NCBI RefSeq assembly: GCF_030247185.1
Contig: NC_080571.1
Coordinates: forward strand, 163,900,352-163,964,351
Source of the DNA: Malaya genurostris
Lineage: Eukaryota > Arthropoda > Insecta > Diptera > Culicidae
Length of the DNA: 64,000 nt
Direction: 5' to 3'
Part shown: one piece after another, positions 41,791 through 51,569 of the stretch
How positions within the stretch are numbered: position 1 is the stretch's first letter
Layout of the letters: the number at the start of each line of letters is the position of its first letter
The notes under the pieces: generated by a model
Seen by the model: the letters and a program-made list of their open reading frames with translations, nothing else
Told to the model about the DNA's origin: nothing
Databases searched by the model: none
Program-made: the position numbers and the translations under genes

Positions 41791-42506
41791 TGCGTTGCCC
41801 GAGCGGCGAGAGGGGTATTTCTTTTTAAAACACTTATAAATCGCACAAATTCCTTTTCTATCGTTTTTTTTTATTCTTCTAATATCTTTTACACTTTACT
41901 GTCCTATCTTCCCTACAGCACATAACTTCGTGCCTGACCTAACTCCTAATTAATGAACAACTTAATTTTTCTTCTTAACTACTGCTTTTGGCCTGAGTAA
42001 TGGTGTCCAAGTTTGATTACGGTGTTACCCGGTCGCCCAAGGAGCATTACTCTACAGTAAAATTAAGAAAAAAAAGCCTTGTTTAAACCAAAACCGACCC
42101 TTTTATACTCCAACCTATGTAACTAACAAAAACCTATACTTATATATATCTATATCTGGTAGACTAACTACCACCTATAACTACCTACGTGAATTCACTG
42201 CGATCGTGTCGCTTATGTACATAATCAATTAATTCGATCGGTTTCTTCTGGCTGATGCAATATGTTGAAATAGCCAGCCGTGGGCATTACAATGACTCAA
42301 CTGTTCTACTGCCTGTACTAGCTAAGATAATAAATTTTTATGGAAAAATTAGGGCTGCTGCAGTTACAATGTAAGTAAATGTAAGAATTACTTCTGTATA
42401 GTTGATGAATATCGATACACTGTCATCATCGTTATCAGTTATTACTCTACTAGTCTACTGTCTGTACTAGATAAAGATTTCTTTGGAAAAATTTAGGGCT
42501 GCTGCA
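41791..42506 (-). repeat. 5' LTR of the gypsy element
   Basis: 716 bp, partner of 29671-30378, TG...CA ends on the minus strand. The target duplication CGTA follows at 42507-42510. A TATA-like 'TTATATATATC' lies near 42140. Confidence 0.92.
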
Positions 42507-43775
42507 CGTAATTATCATGGTCGAGGTAATAGGAGGATGAGCTCCAACAGGAGAACAGAGAGGGATGTTCACGATTACCTTTGATACTTCTTCGCTACAA
42601 AGAACTTCATTGGAGAAAACGCTACTGAAGTGCCTTCGAAATAGATAGCAGGTTTCAAGTATGGTGGATGACTGAACTTCACCAAGCGCCATATGGGTAG
42701 GCATACCTATTTCCTTGCGCTGTTTGTTTACGTGATGCCAAAAACTTTTTGGGTTGTTTCTTAAGTTCTGTTGAACGCGGTTTAAGTGAGTATAATATAA
42801 AATTTTGTTTAGTCGTTTATATCGATTGTTAAGAAACATGTAACGATTGTTAAGATACAAGAAACATGGTCGCTTGGTGAGTTTTTTTTAAAGCAGATCG
42901 TTTGGCGCTTTTGTATCGCCTCAGAGTTTGATTAGACCAGAGAGAATAAACTGGTTGACGATGATTTTTTTGGGACAAACTGATCAACAGAGTATAACAT
43001 TATATTTGTCCATAGTGTAGCAATAGAGTTTCTATCACACTCAGAAAATAGAGCTTCCCAGTTTAAAGAGAACAGAAATTGATTCATTGCGTTGAAGTTA
43101 GATTTTTTATAATCGTAGTAGGTAGTTTTAGCAATGATTTCATAAACAACAGGTTTGCATTCTGTTAAACTAAGTTGTAGCGGAGAGTGGTGGCGGCATG
43201 ATTTAACAAGAGCGGATGGTGCAATAGTTACAACACAGTTGGGTACAAAATCTTAACAGACGAAACATGGATCAAGCATGCGATTGTTACTGTTGTGATT
43301 ATCATTTAGTTGCACTAAACCAGCAGTGCTATACTCGTCTAATAGTCTTGACGTTGTAGGTGTTTTAGAAGAACGCGTAGCATCAGGATGTACGTATCTG
43401 GAGGAGCAGGGAATCCATTTAATACCGGGAATGTTGAAATCACCGAGTATAATGATTTTGTTATTCAAACTCGTTTGATTCATAATCAGCGAGAGGGAAG
43501 ATAATTGTTCTTCGGTCATTGTAATTTCATTCATGCGGTCAGGCGGAAAGTAAAGAACACACATAAAAAGCGTAAATTGCGAGAAAGAGAGAGCAATCCA
43601 GAGTTGTGCGTTAGTGAGAGATATCAAGCGAGATTTAAATGTGGACCTACAAGCAATAAGAACTCCACCGCCGCTCCTTTTCTTGCTATTTTGATCGTTT
43701 CGATCTTGTCTGCTGTGGCGGAATTACAAAACCACCACGTTTTCCACGTTAAACACTCAGTACAATTGCAATAGT
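42507..43775 (-). pseudogene. CR1-like ORF2: endonuclease and linker
   Basis: The minus strand opens with a degraded SGGGVLIA segment (about 43660), then ISLTNAQLWIALSF, LYFPPDRMNE, IIILGDFNIPGIKW (endonuclease GDFN motif, near 43450) and NRMLDPCF, ending in a stop at 43253. The linker up to RT is at 42860-42507 (NNPKSFWHHVNKQRKEIGMP, YLFRRHFSSVFSN, SPVGAHPPITSTMIIT), where the gypsy LTR begins. The stretch 43250-42870 is readable only in pieces. Inactive. Confidence 0.75.
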
Positions 43776-44395
43776 ACATTTCATTTCATTTCATTTCGAC
43801 ACAATGTAGTTACATTGTAAACGTCTTCTTGGGAATACTTTGTACGGAAATCAGCCCTACATCGTAGCACATACAGCTTTATGATTTGATGCATCGGCAC
43901 TTTACAAATCATAAACTTTAAATATTTTATGAGTTGGACCGATACAACCGAAATTATGCTCGGTACCAAAAACGGTCCTCCTATCTTAAACACTTGAACT
44001 GCTTACAGCGCACAAGCAAAGTAACGCAATGAATATAAACACTTTAAACCATTGCGCCGCTGGCGTGGATTTTCCGCCTCGCGCGAAGGAAAATAAATAA
44101 CTTCAATTGTTTATTAAACACTAGCCTTCTCCATATAATCATTACCAAAACTTTTACGATATATGTAATTGTCAAGTCTCAAGACTTCTCGTCAAACTTA
44201 CACGTACACAGAGAAAATTTGTACATTTTATAAAAACCAAAATGCAGAAATAAAATTAAACATTCATTCAGTAACCAATGCGGGAACTGGACTTCTTCGT
44301 TAATGAAAGAAACCTGCCACATGCAGACCGTGACACTGTTCACCGCGCGTCAAGCTAAGTCCCAGTTAAGAAGGGACTTAGCTAAAAAATAGTGA
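43776..44395. other. Anonymous DNA with a (CATTT)n tract and a perfect hairpin
   Basis: A short (CATTT)n tract at 43777-43798, then about 550 bp without a recognisable gene. An 11-bp perfect stem (AGCTAAGTCCC 44353-44363, GGGACTTAGCT 44373-44383, 9-nt loop) followed by TAAAAAAT lies just before the 97-bp tandem array. Part of this stretch may be the 5' LTR or leader of the gypsy-type element that follows, but no second LTR is present to prove it. Confidence 0.45.
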
Positions 44396-44757
44396 ACTTG
44401 GAAAAAACAATCAAGTGCAACAAATATATGTGTTTCTTTCCGAACTGAAAAAATATCGAAATAAATGACAACAAAACAGTGATTTAAAATCGAAACGGAA
44501 GAAACAATCAAGTTCAACAAATATGTGTGTTACTTTCCAAACTGAAATAATATCAAAATAAATAACACCAAAACAGTGATTTAAAATCGAAACGGAAGAA
44601 AAAATCAAGTGCTACAAATATGTGTGTTACTTTCCGAACTGAAAGAATATCGAAATAAATGACACTAAAACAGTGATTTTACCCCGAAACGGAAGAAACA
44701 ATCAAGTGCAACAAATATGTGTGTTACTTTACGAACTGAAAGAATATCGAAATAGAT
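44396..44757 (+). repeat. 97-bp tandem repeat, about 3.7 units
   Basis: The word 'atcaagtgcaacaaat' recurs at 44410, 44507, 44604 and 44701, giving an exact period of 97 bp three times. Units include 'gtgttactttccgaactga', 'atatcgaaataaatgac' and 'aacagtgatt'. It directly precedes the small reading frame at 44820 and is probably in the leader of the gypsy-type element, where repeats often occur. Confidence 0.9.
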
Positions 44758-44819
44758 GAAACTAAACAAATCAAAACTAAAAAGTGCTAAACCAGTTATA
44801 AAATACAAAAAAAAACAAC

Positions 44820-45017
44820 ATGGGCTGGTTCGACTCGACCGATACCAACACCACGTACGTCCAACTTGGAAACGACGCCCAAACCTGGACAGGAATCATC
44901 ATAGCAGCCTGCCTGATGATCTACACAGCTGGAAGATTCATCACCAAGCTACACCACATATACACGGAGAGGACAGCCGAGCGGACAACAAGAAGGATCA
45001 TCGCCAATCAGGTCTAA
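44820..45017 (+). CDS. Small ORF, putative N-myristoylated membrane protein of the retrotransposon
   Basis: 65 codons, ATG at 44820, TAA at 45015-45017. It starts MGWFDSTDTN: Gly2 with Ser6 fits the N-myristoylation consensus. Residues about 22-41 (TWTGIIIAACLMIYTAGRFI) form a single hydrophobic segment suited to a membrane helix, followed by a basic tail rich in Arg and Thr (TERTAERTTRRII). The frame is intact, although gag and pol of the same element carry frameshifts. I believe similar 'MGWF' small ORFs exist ahead of gag in some insect mdg1-type elements, but I cannot verify this here. Role unknown; membrane targeting of RNA or particles is speculation. Confidence 0.6.
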   Translation: MGWFDSTDTNTTYVQLGNDAQTWTGIIIAACLMIYTAGRFITKLHHIYTERTAERTTRRIIANQV

Positions 45018-45119
45018 GTTAAGTACTGATTTTAATTTTTATTCATTTATATATCTATAGAGTACAGTAGAAAAAATTTTTTTTTCTTTAAAAAGAAACT
45101 TGAAAGTACACAGTTAAAT

Positions 45120-45422
45120 ATGGAAAATATCAAAGAATTTTTTGAAGAAATAGAGGCAGCCGCCGAATATTTTAATGAAATCGACCGGCAAGCGGCAAAA
45201 ATTTTTAAAACCAAAGAAAACATAAAAGCCTTTGCCGAAGCAGAAAATCACACATTTAATTTAGAAATTAAAATTTTTCCTGAACAGCCTGAGAAAACAG
45301 AAATAGTTAAAATAGAAGTATCGCAGGGGCCGTACTTCGACAAAAAAGAAGCAACTCGAAAAAACAAGGCTTATTTTGCACGGAAAGGAATTTACCTGGA
45401 TCCTGCACAATATAACCTCTGA
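45120..45422 (+). CDS. Second small ORF upstream of gag, function unknown
   Basis: 100 codons, ATG at 45120, stop at 45420-45422, uninterrupted. Strongly charged: an acidic, helical N-terminus (MENIKEFFEEIEAAAEYFNE, AEAENHTFNLEIKIF) and a Lys-rich C-terminus (FDKKEATRKNKAYFARKG). No membrane segment, signal peptide or known domain visible. It lies about 100 bp after the MGWF frame and roughly 85 bp before the probable gag start, so both small frames belong to the same transcript. Could be an N-terminal portion of an ancestral gag that became separate; I cannot tell. Confidence 0.55.
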   Translation: MENIKEFFEEIEAAAEYFNEIDRQAAKIFKTKENIKAFAEAENHTFNLEIKIFPEQPEKTEIVKIEVSQGPYFDKKEATRKNKAYFARKGIYLDPAQYNL

Positions 45423-45505
45423 AAAAAAAAACAAATTTTAAACAACCATATTATATGATGTAAATTCTACAGTTTTACTAACAACAAACAAACCATTGAA
45501 TATGA

Positions 45506-46900
45506 ATGGACGAAATTGAAGAAAGCCTGAATAGCAATCGAAAGTAATTTTAGGAAAGCTCCGAATAGAACCTATTCGAGCCAAATTTTACTATTGAAAA
45601 GAAGCGAAGCCAGCTTCGCTCAAAACGTAATTAACGAAAAACTTGCCGAACTAGAAAACAATCTAGATTCAGACCTTTTCAATTTAATCAACCGAGAAGC
45701 AAAATTGCTCTCAGGAAAAATTTACAATATCATAGACACTAAACTCCCATACGCCAAACCGTCGTTATTGCCTAAATTTAAACGGGCGACAAAGAAATTA
45801 ATTGAGCTAAATCGTGAGGCAAAAACCAAAATGACTAATCAGGAAAATACAATAAAAACAGTGACGGCTTTGATGCCGGAATTTGATGGAAATCCAACAA
45901 ACCTCACCAGTGTCATTGATGCACTGGATATTATTAAGACAATAGTCACAAATGATAACAAACAATTAGTTATCAGCATCATATTATCAAAACTAAGAGG
46001 CAAAGCACGAAACGCATTTGCCGCCAAGCCCGAAAACGTCGAGTCCATAGTGGACAAATTAAACACAATTGCACCCGCCTCCGTAGGAGCAGTGCAATCT
46101 AAACTAAAATTATGCAAACAAAAGTCTGACATAATTACCTTTACAAATGAAATCGAAACTCTCGCTACACAGCTTGAAGCTGCGTACGTAGCGAAAAAAA
46201 TTCATGCCGAGGTAGCAAAAGAAATGGCTACCCAAGAAGCAATTAAACACATGGCGGAAGGTCTAAAAAATGAAAAACATCAATTATTCTTCGAGCAGGA
46301 ACATTCACGGACCTAGCTTCAGCGATAAATAAAGTGCTAGAGGTAAACCCGGCCTGCGAAGAAAAGATACTATTTGCAAAAATGCAAACGAATAAAACGA
46401 ATATACAGCAAAAAAGTAACGGTGAAGGTCGTCAGTTTAAACAACAACCGATACCATTCTTCAATATGCCTTTTCAGCCACGGTTCCAAGCACAGCGTGG
46501 CTGGAATAATCAAAACAACCAACAAATGCCTAACCAAGCAAATCAAAGTCAAGGGCGCCAAATGAGACCAAATTTTAACCAAGGGCATAACCTACCTCAA
46601 CAAATGTTCAGTTACGGACAGTTTCCTTATACTCCGTATCAGCAGTTTGATCAACAAAACCCATATCAATACCAAAATATCTGGAGAAATAATTCCAACA
46701 CCAATCACAGCAACGCACATCCAAACAGAAATGTGATGGTTGCGGAAAACACATCGGAGCTGACGTCTGGTCCCCAAGACGTCGGCCAGCAACGAAGTGC
46801 AAATGGGACAACCAAGACAAATCAGAACATGAGAATGGATGTGAACCAGAATGTGGGTCACATTCAAGCTCGGTTAACGAATCAAGCAAGCCAGCAATGA
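45506..46900 (+). pseudogene. Gag of the truncated gypsy-type element, frameshifted
   Basis: Probable start ATG at 45506 (MDEIEESLNSNRK), then a frame change near 45545; the long frame 45594-46316 reads capsid sequence: VINEKLAELENNLDSDLFNL, ALMPEFDGNPTNLTSVIDAL, ISIILSKLRGKARNAFAAKP. These are the retrotransposon gag landmarks (F-dG-n, LrGkAr). A second frameshift near 46305 leads to 46334-46900, where a long Gln/Asn-rich tail (about residues 20-150: FFNMPFQPRFQAQRGWNNQN and similar) replaces zinc knuckles. The stop TGA at 46898-46900 overlaps the pol ATG (ATGA), with pol in the -1 frame. Confidence 0.78.
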
Positions 46901-48775
46901 AAATATTCAATTGCGAGATAAGTTATACAAATTTTGTAATTTTAAAATTAGATGTCTGTAACAAACCGGTCACACTAATCGTAGACACAGGTGCAGACAT
47001 CTCTATATTAAAAGAAAGCGCACTAAAGCCAAATATACTTATTCACATGAATGAGAACTGTATTATAAATGGTGTTACCGAAGGTAAAATGGAAACCGAA
47101 GGTAGCACATATGCTAATATTAAGCTAAATAATAATTTAATACCACATAAATTCCAAATAGTTAACGATAAGCTACCTATCTTTACAGACGGAATTCTCG
47201 GTAGAGACTTTCTAATAAACTACGAATGCAACATATGCCTGAAAACATGGCTAATTACTTTCGAAATAAATAATGAAATCTTCGAAATACCCATTAGAGA
47301 TAAATTCAAGGAAAAATTTATTATACCACCTAGATGCCAAGTAATTAAAGAAATAAAATTAAGAAATATCACTGAGGATAGTGTTATCCTATCCGGTGAA
47401 ATAAAGCCAGGAGTGAACTACTCAAACGCGCTTATCACTCCTGGTGCCCAATATGTAAATATTATGAATACTAGCGATAGTTTCGTACAGATTCCTTTTA
47501 ATGATTTAATAGAAAAAATCAAAATAATCCCAGCTAGCAACTACGAAGCAGCCGGAAACGAAAATAAAAACTCTAAACGAAAAATTAATCAACGAATACT
47601 AGATTTACAAAATCAGATTAATATTAAAAATATACCAATCAATGCTAAAGGTAAATTAATAGACCTATGCTATAGATATAACGACATTTTCGCACTCAAG
47701 GATGATCCGTTAAGTGCAAACAATTTCTACAAACAAGAAATTAATCTAGAAAATAAATCACCAGTTTACATAAAAAATTACCGAACACCCGAAATCCACA
47801 AAGGAGAAATAAATAATCAAATTAATAAGATGCTTGATGAAAATATTATCCAACCTTCCGTATCCCCGTATAACTCACCTCTTTTACTAGTACCGAAAAA
47901 ATCAACTACTGAAAATAAAAAATGGCGATTAGTCATTGAATCGATGAGATACTTGATAATTTAGGTCGAGCAAAGTATTTTACGACACTCGACCTGATGT
48001 CAGGATTTCATCAGATCGAATTAGAAGAAAACTCAAAAAAATACACAGCATTCTCGAGTTCAACAGGCCACTATGAATTTAATAGATTACCTTTCGGACT
48101 AAACATTTCACCCAATAGCTTCCAGCGTATGATGACAATCGCTCTGAGTGGTTTACCACCAGAGTGTGCGTTCTTGTACATTGATGACATCATCGTGGTG
48201 GGTTGTTCAATCAACCACCATTTGAAAAATCTAGAGATGGTTTTCCAACAACTCAGGAAATATAATTTAAAACTAAATCCAGCAAAATGTAATTTCTTCG
48301 GAAATGACGTCACATACTTGGGTCATCACATTTCGGAAAAAGGAATTTTGCCAGATCCATCAAAATTCTCAACAATAAAAAACTACCCCATCCCAACAAA
48401 TGCAGATAAAGTTAGGCGATTTGTAGCCTTTTGTAACTACTATCGTCGTTTTATCGAAAATTTTGCCAAAATAGCACACCCATTAAACAAATTACTTAGA
48501 AAGAATACAAAATTTGACTGGTCGCTCGAATGCGAACAATCCTTCCAAACACTTAAAAATCTACTTTTAACGCCAACAATTTTACAATTCCCTGACTTCA
48601 ACAAGAAATTTATCGTAATCACAGATGCTTCCAAAATGGCTTGCGGTGCAGTTCTTGCTCAGACACACGACAATATTGATTTGCCAATAGCGTACGCAAG
48701 TAGATCGTTCACCAGAGGCGAATCAAATAAGTCGACAATTGAACAAGAGCTAAAAATCGGTGTGAGCCTGAGAAA
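46897..48775 (+). pseudogene. Protease and RT of the truncated gypsy-type element
   Basis: Opens at ATG 46897. Protease: VTLIVDTGADISILKES (about residue 25) and TDGILGRDFLINY (about residue 105). Then a linker and the RT entrance (NKMLDENIIQPSVSPYNSPL, VPKKSTTENKKWRLVI). About 15 codons are deleted near 47940, with a frame change; the RT resumes at FTTLDLMSGFHQIELEE (catalytic Asp), FNRLPFGLNISPNSFQ, FLYIDDIIVVG (active site, about 48185), KCNFFGNDVTYLGH. RNase H begins KFIVITDASKMACGAVLAQ and stops after STIEQELK at about 48765, where the interspersed repeat takes over. Inactive. Confidence 0.85.
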
Positions 48776-49145
48776 ATTGAGCGCGCATAAATATCTTCGA
48801 AAAGTGCATACACACATACACACACACATACACACACAAACACACACACATTTTCCTATCTCGTCGAACTGAGTCGAATGGTATATAATACTATGGATCT
48901 CCGATGCTCCGTTCGAAAGTCGGTTTCCAGCCATTCTAATACCTTTCTATAGAGAAAGGCAAAACACTTCTTAATCCAGTTTTCGTATATGTTGAAAAAT
49001 GACCATAGGGGGGAGACATGAAATTTCCGAAATCGAACAATTTTATTTGATGCCAAAGGTCTTAGAATTGCATGGAACATCGAGATTAAGTGTCATCTTG
49101 AAAAACAAAATATATTCTGCACTGTGTAATTTGTTTTCGTTCTCG
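48776..49145. repeat. Interspersed repeat fragment
   Basis: 'gagaaaattgagcgcgc', ACACAC-rich run (48810-48850), 'ctcgtcgaactgagtcgaatggtatataata', 'agagaaaggcaaaac', 'gaaatttccgaaatcgaacaat'. Typical end module of the dominant repeat. Its junction with RNase H codons at about 48770 suggests recombination or deletion rather than clean insertion. Confidence 0.75.
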
Positions 49146-49146
49146 G

Positions 49147-49443
49147 CCAAAATTAGTTGAGCAATTCATGGCAGAATTGTCAGCATCACGAGTTAGTAAA
49201 ACAAGACCGTTTTCCGTAACTGGTGTGGATTACTAGGGACCGGTACTGATCAAGCCTCAGCATCGCAGAGCATCACCTACAAAGGCTTACATAGCTGTCT
49301 TCATTTGTTTTTGTACTAAGGCAGTGCATCTTGAACTGGTCTCAGATCTCACGACAGCCAAATTCATTCAAACGCTTCGTCGCTTCGTATATCGTCGAGG
49401 GCTCTGCTCAAATCTATACAGCGACAACGGTCGTAACTTTGTA
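49147..49443 (+). pseudogene. Bel/Pao integrase core fragment
   Basis: About 300 bp encoding part of a Pao-type integrase: SKTRPFSVTGVDY, an in-frame TAG, then GPVLIKPQ, TKAYIAVFICFCTKAVHLEL, VSDLTTAKFIQTLRRFVYRR, NLYSDNGRNF. The first and second catalytic aspartates (GVDY and SDNG) are preserved, the Glu part is missing. It clearly differs from the full Bel element at 52.3-58.8 kb (compare GVDYAGPL and HSDNGKNF there), so it stems from another family. Short truncated relic between an interspersed repeat and a LINE. Confidence 0.75.
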
Positions 49444-49469
49444 TTTTTTTTGCAAAGTCGGGTAGATTA

Positions 49470-50480
49470 TTCACCAAGTTGAATTTAATTCTGTCCAACC
49501 CAGGAGCGTTACTGTTACAAGACATGAGTTATATGGGAAATTCTATCATTAAAAAGGGGCTATCAATTGAACCATTATTTGGAGAAGACTCCCTAATAAT
49601 GCTATGCGTTAGAACAGAATCTGGACAAACTTTCCTCGCAAAGTCAAATATCCATCGGTTGGAGTATTCCTCAATCTCATTTCCTACGGTACGATTTCTC
49701 ATTCGTCTGCCCGTATTCCCAGGAGTACTCATTGAGGTTTCTCTTGACAAACCTTCGACAAAATGTCTCTAACAGCTACATTTCATGGCCCGAAATATGC
49801 TCTTGTACTTGGTTTCTAAAATCAAGAGTTTTTAAAAATTCTGGGGAGTTCCTCCTCCTCGTTTTAAAAACGTCTTGAAAGCATTTTGCTTCGCGTGTTT
49901 AGCATCTGAGCACTCTTTGCCCCACCAAGGGTTTGGAGGGCTTCTGTTAGACGATGGACCAAGAAATCGTCTGGTTTGTGCTTGTCTGCGGCATCCAGAA
50001 TCTAACAAACGAGGAAGTCATATTCTTAAGGTGGGGGGAGCTCATCCATTGAGTTCAAAGTACTTGAGATACTACATTGGTATTTAATCCAGTCAACATT
50101 TTTTGTCAAATCATATGGAATATTAACTGAATTAGCAATGCCTTTGTTACTGCTAATTGAGATGATGATTGATAAATGATCACTACCGTGTAAATCAGGA
50201 ATGGTGCAATCTAGTCGAATTGAAGTCGAGCAAAGAGATAAATCTAATGCACTTGGCCGTGCAGGAGGTCTTGGGATCCGTGTCATGCTACCCATATTTA
50301 ATACCGTAATGCTAAAATTGTCGCAAATATTATATATTAAAGATGATCTGCTATCATTGTAAACGGTACCCCACATCATTGCGTTCGAATTGAAATCTAA
50401 TAATATCAAACGTGAAGCAGGAAGGTCTTCGACAATTTCATTAAGCTGTCGCTGTCCAACTTGAGCTTTAATGTTTATTT
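49470..50480 (-). pseudogene. I-LINE endonuclease and linker (second copy)
   Basis: Minus strand: MILLDFNSNAMMWG (endonuclease GDFN motif with Leu for Gly), SSLIYNICDNFSITVLNMGS, PSALDLSLCSTSIRLD, LHGSDHLSIIISI (catalytic SDH). Further down VKNVDW-type sequence, then NRWIFDFARKVCPDSV and the linker to RT. Several frameshifts. Unlike the first copy, the endonuclease here retains its GDFN part, so the two copies complement each other for reconstructing family relations. Confidence 0.75.
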
Positions 50481-50649
50481 GACCAGGATAAAGGATAAAT
50501 TATCCATCAAATGAAACAAAACCTGAGAGAACTGGCCATTGAGCTGATAACTGTTTCAAAAAAGTTCTAGCTATTGGAAGGAATGCCGTTTTCTTTAGAG
50601 GTCCAGAAATGTTGAATGCTGCAAAAATCCATTCTACAATTTCCGAAAA

Positions 50650-51137
50650 CTTCAGTAATCCTGATGGTGGCTGTTAAACGGAGCCCACTGGATTATTGTC
50701 TTTTCCCGGATTGGTTTGTGCATTTGACAAACCAGGAGGCACAGCGTTTGGTTTTGAATTTGGTTTTTAAGATTTAACACGGGGATCTTTTTTTGAATGT
50801 GTAATTTTAGGTGTTTTTTTTTGTATTTTGTGGTTTTGTATTCTCCTCTTAATAGACTCTTGAGGAGTGACAAACGAGGTATCTTCACTATTTCCGTCAG
50901 TGTCAGATTCCTCTGGCTCCGCAAGATTTGAAAAACCGTTTTCGGTTTTCAAAGGTGGGACATCATTGATCGTTTTAAGCATTTCTGCATATGTGTGCTT
51001 AGACCGTGCTTTCACAGAAAGCTTCATTTTGTCTTTACGCAACTTAAATGCAGCGCATACTAAAAGATCATGAGGACTCTACCAATAATAAACACGTTTT
51101 TCAAAAACTTTATCGCAAAGATTATCCTTATGAGGCC
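50650..51137 (-). pseudogene. I-LINE ORF1 C-terminal region (second copy)
   Basis: Minus-strand frames 51042-50767 and 50924-50652: KLSVKARSKHTYAEMLKTIN, then an acidic stretch (PEESDTDGNSEDTSF), then Lys-rich ends. This is the variable tail after the zinc knuckles of ORF1. It is broken by a frameshift near 50870. Confidence 0.6.
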
Positions 51138-51554
51138 TGATAGACACAGTGAGAGCATGCAGGTTTTAAAGACCACTTCTACTTCTGGAAGGCCCTAAAC
51201 TTCTCAAATCGCTATCAGCCTAGGAATTACTCGATTTAAAGGTATTCGGTTCTCTGGACTTAAAAACCGGAAATCACATCACAATTAAGACCACTCGCAC
51301 ATGGATAATACTAAACGCACCACTTTTATTAACTTAACGAATTTATTTTAACTTCTACGAAATTCATCATACAATTTATTGCTTTCAAGAGCTTTAAATT
51401 TCCTTGGGAAAGGTACAAAATTAAGAGAGGGAATTTTTGTTGCGTTGCCCTTTTATATTCCTTTGCGTATCGATTCGGGTTTCCACATTGATACATTATC
51501 GATAATAACAGGGATCCCTTCTGAAGTATGATCACCTTTTCGCATCCACGAACA
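51138..51554 (-). repeat. LTR-like sequence with TATA box and adjoining polypurine tract
   Basis: On the minus strand it begins TGTTCGTGGATGCG (51554) and ends GTGTCTATCA (51138), i.e. TG...CA, 417 bp. It contains a TATA-like GGAATATAAAAGGGC (about 51463-51449) and an AAATAAA (about 51345) further on, in promoter/poly(A) order. Immediately upstream on that strand is a polypurine tract, CTGAAGGGGGCAGTA (51555-51569), as expected before a 3' LTR. It begins exactly where the LINE copy ends. No second LTR is seen in the window. Family not determined. Confidence 0.5.
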
Positions 51555-51569
51555 TACTGCCCCCTTCAG

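Larger units (their letters stand above)
29671..42506 (-). mobile_element. Ty3/gypsy LTR retrotransposon, complete with LTRs
   Basis: A 12.8-kb insertion (11.9 kb without its own nested mariner) with near-identical LTRs (708 and 716 bp, TG...CA) and a CGTA target duplication at 29667-29670 and 42507-42510. Minus-strand order: 5' LTR, 1.75-kb leader, gag, protease (two domains), RT, RNase H, integrase, about 3-kb non-coding 3' region, 3' LTR. The PR-RT-RH-IN order with YLDD active site defines Ty3/gypsy. LTRs differ by roughly half a dozen substitutions and a few small indels, so insertion was recent, yet pol already contains two in-frame stops and several frameshifts. Confidence 0.9.
27656..43775 (-). 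mobile_element. Second CR1-like LINE, split by a gypsy element
   Basis: Two parts on the minus strand belong together: 43775-42507 (endonuclease and linker) and 29670-27656 (RT, C-terminus, long 3' UTR, (AAAT)n tail at 27656-27675). Removing the gypsy element and one CGTA copy joins the linker text before NAGPDAIP exactly. ORF1 and the 5' UTR are missing (5' truncation near 43775). About 930 bp of 3' UTR includes a diverged 80-bp tandem duplication (27950-28100). Confidence 0.85.
44396..48775 (+). mobile_element. 3'-truncated gypsy-type retrotransposon with extra 5' ORFs
   Basis: Order: tandem-repeat leader, small ORF (44820), second small ORF (45120), gag (about 45506-46900), protease and RT (46897-48775). 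The sequence breaks off inside RNase H at about 48775 and passes into the interspersed repeat; integrase and 3' LTR are missing. The small upstream frames, the Asn/Gln-rich gag tail without zinc knuckles, and the protease-first pol suggest the mdg1/412 lineage, which I propose with reservation. The 5' limit is not determined. Confidence 0.75.
49455..51137 (-). mobile_element. Second copy of the I-clade LINE, truncated
   Basis: On the minus strand: ORF1 C-terminal region (51137-50650), endonuclease (about 50480-50090), linker up to just before RT (50000-49470). It is collinear with 19150-18080 of the first copy and shares long exact words, for example 'caacccaggagcgttactg' and 'ctatcaattgaaccattatttgg'. 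RT and RNase H are absent. Bounded on the left by the Pao integrase relic and on the right by an LTR-like sequence. Confidence 0.8.

Noticed and set aside
44353..44395. Hairpin plus A/T tract as an intrinsic terminator
   Set aside because: Bacterial-type terminators do not apply in this eukaryotic context.
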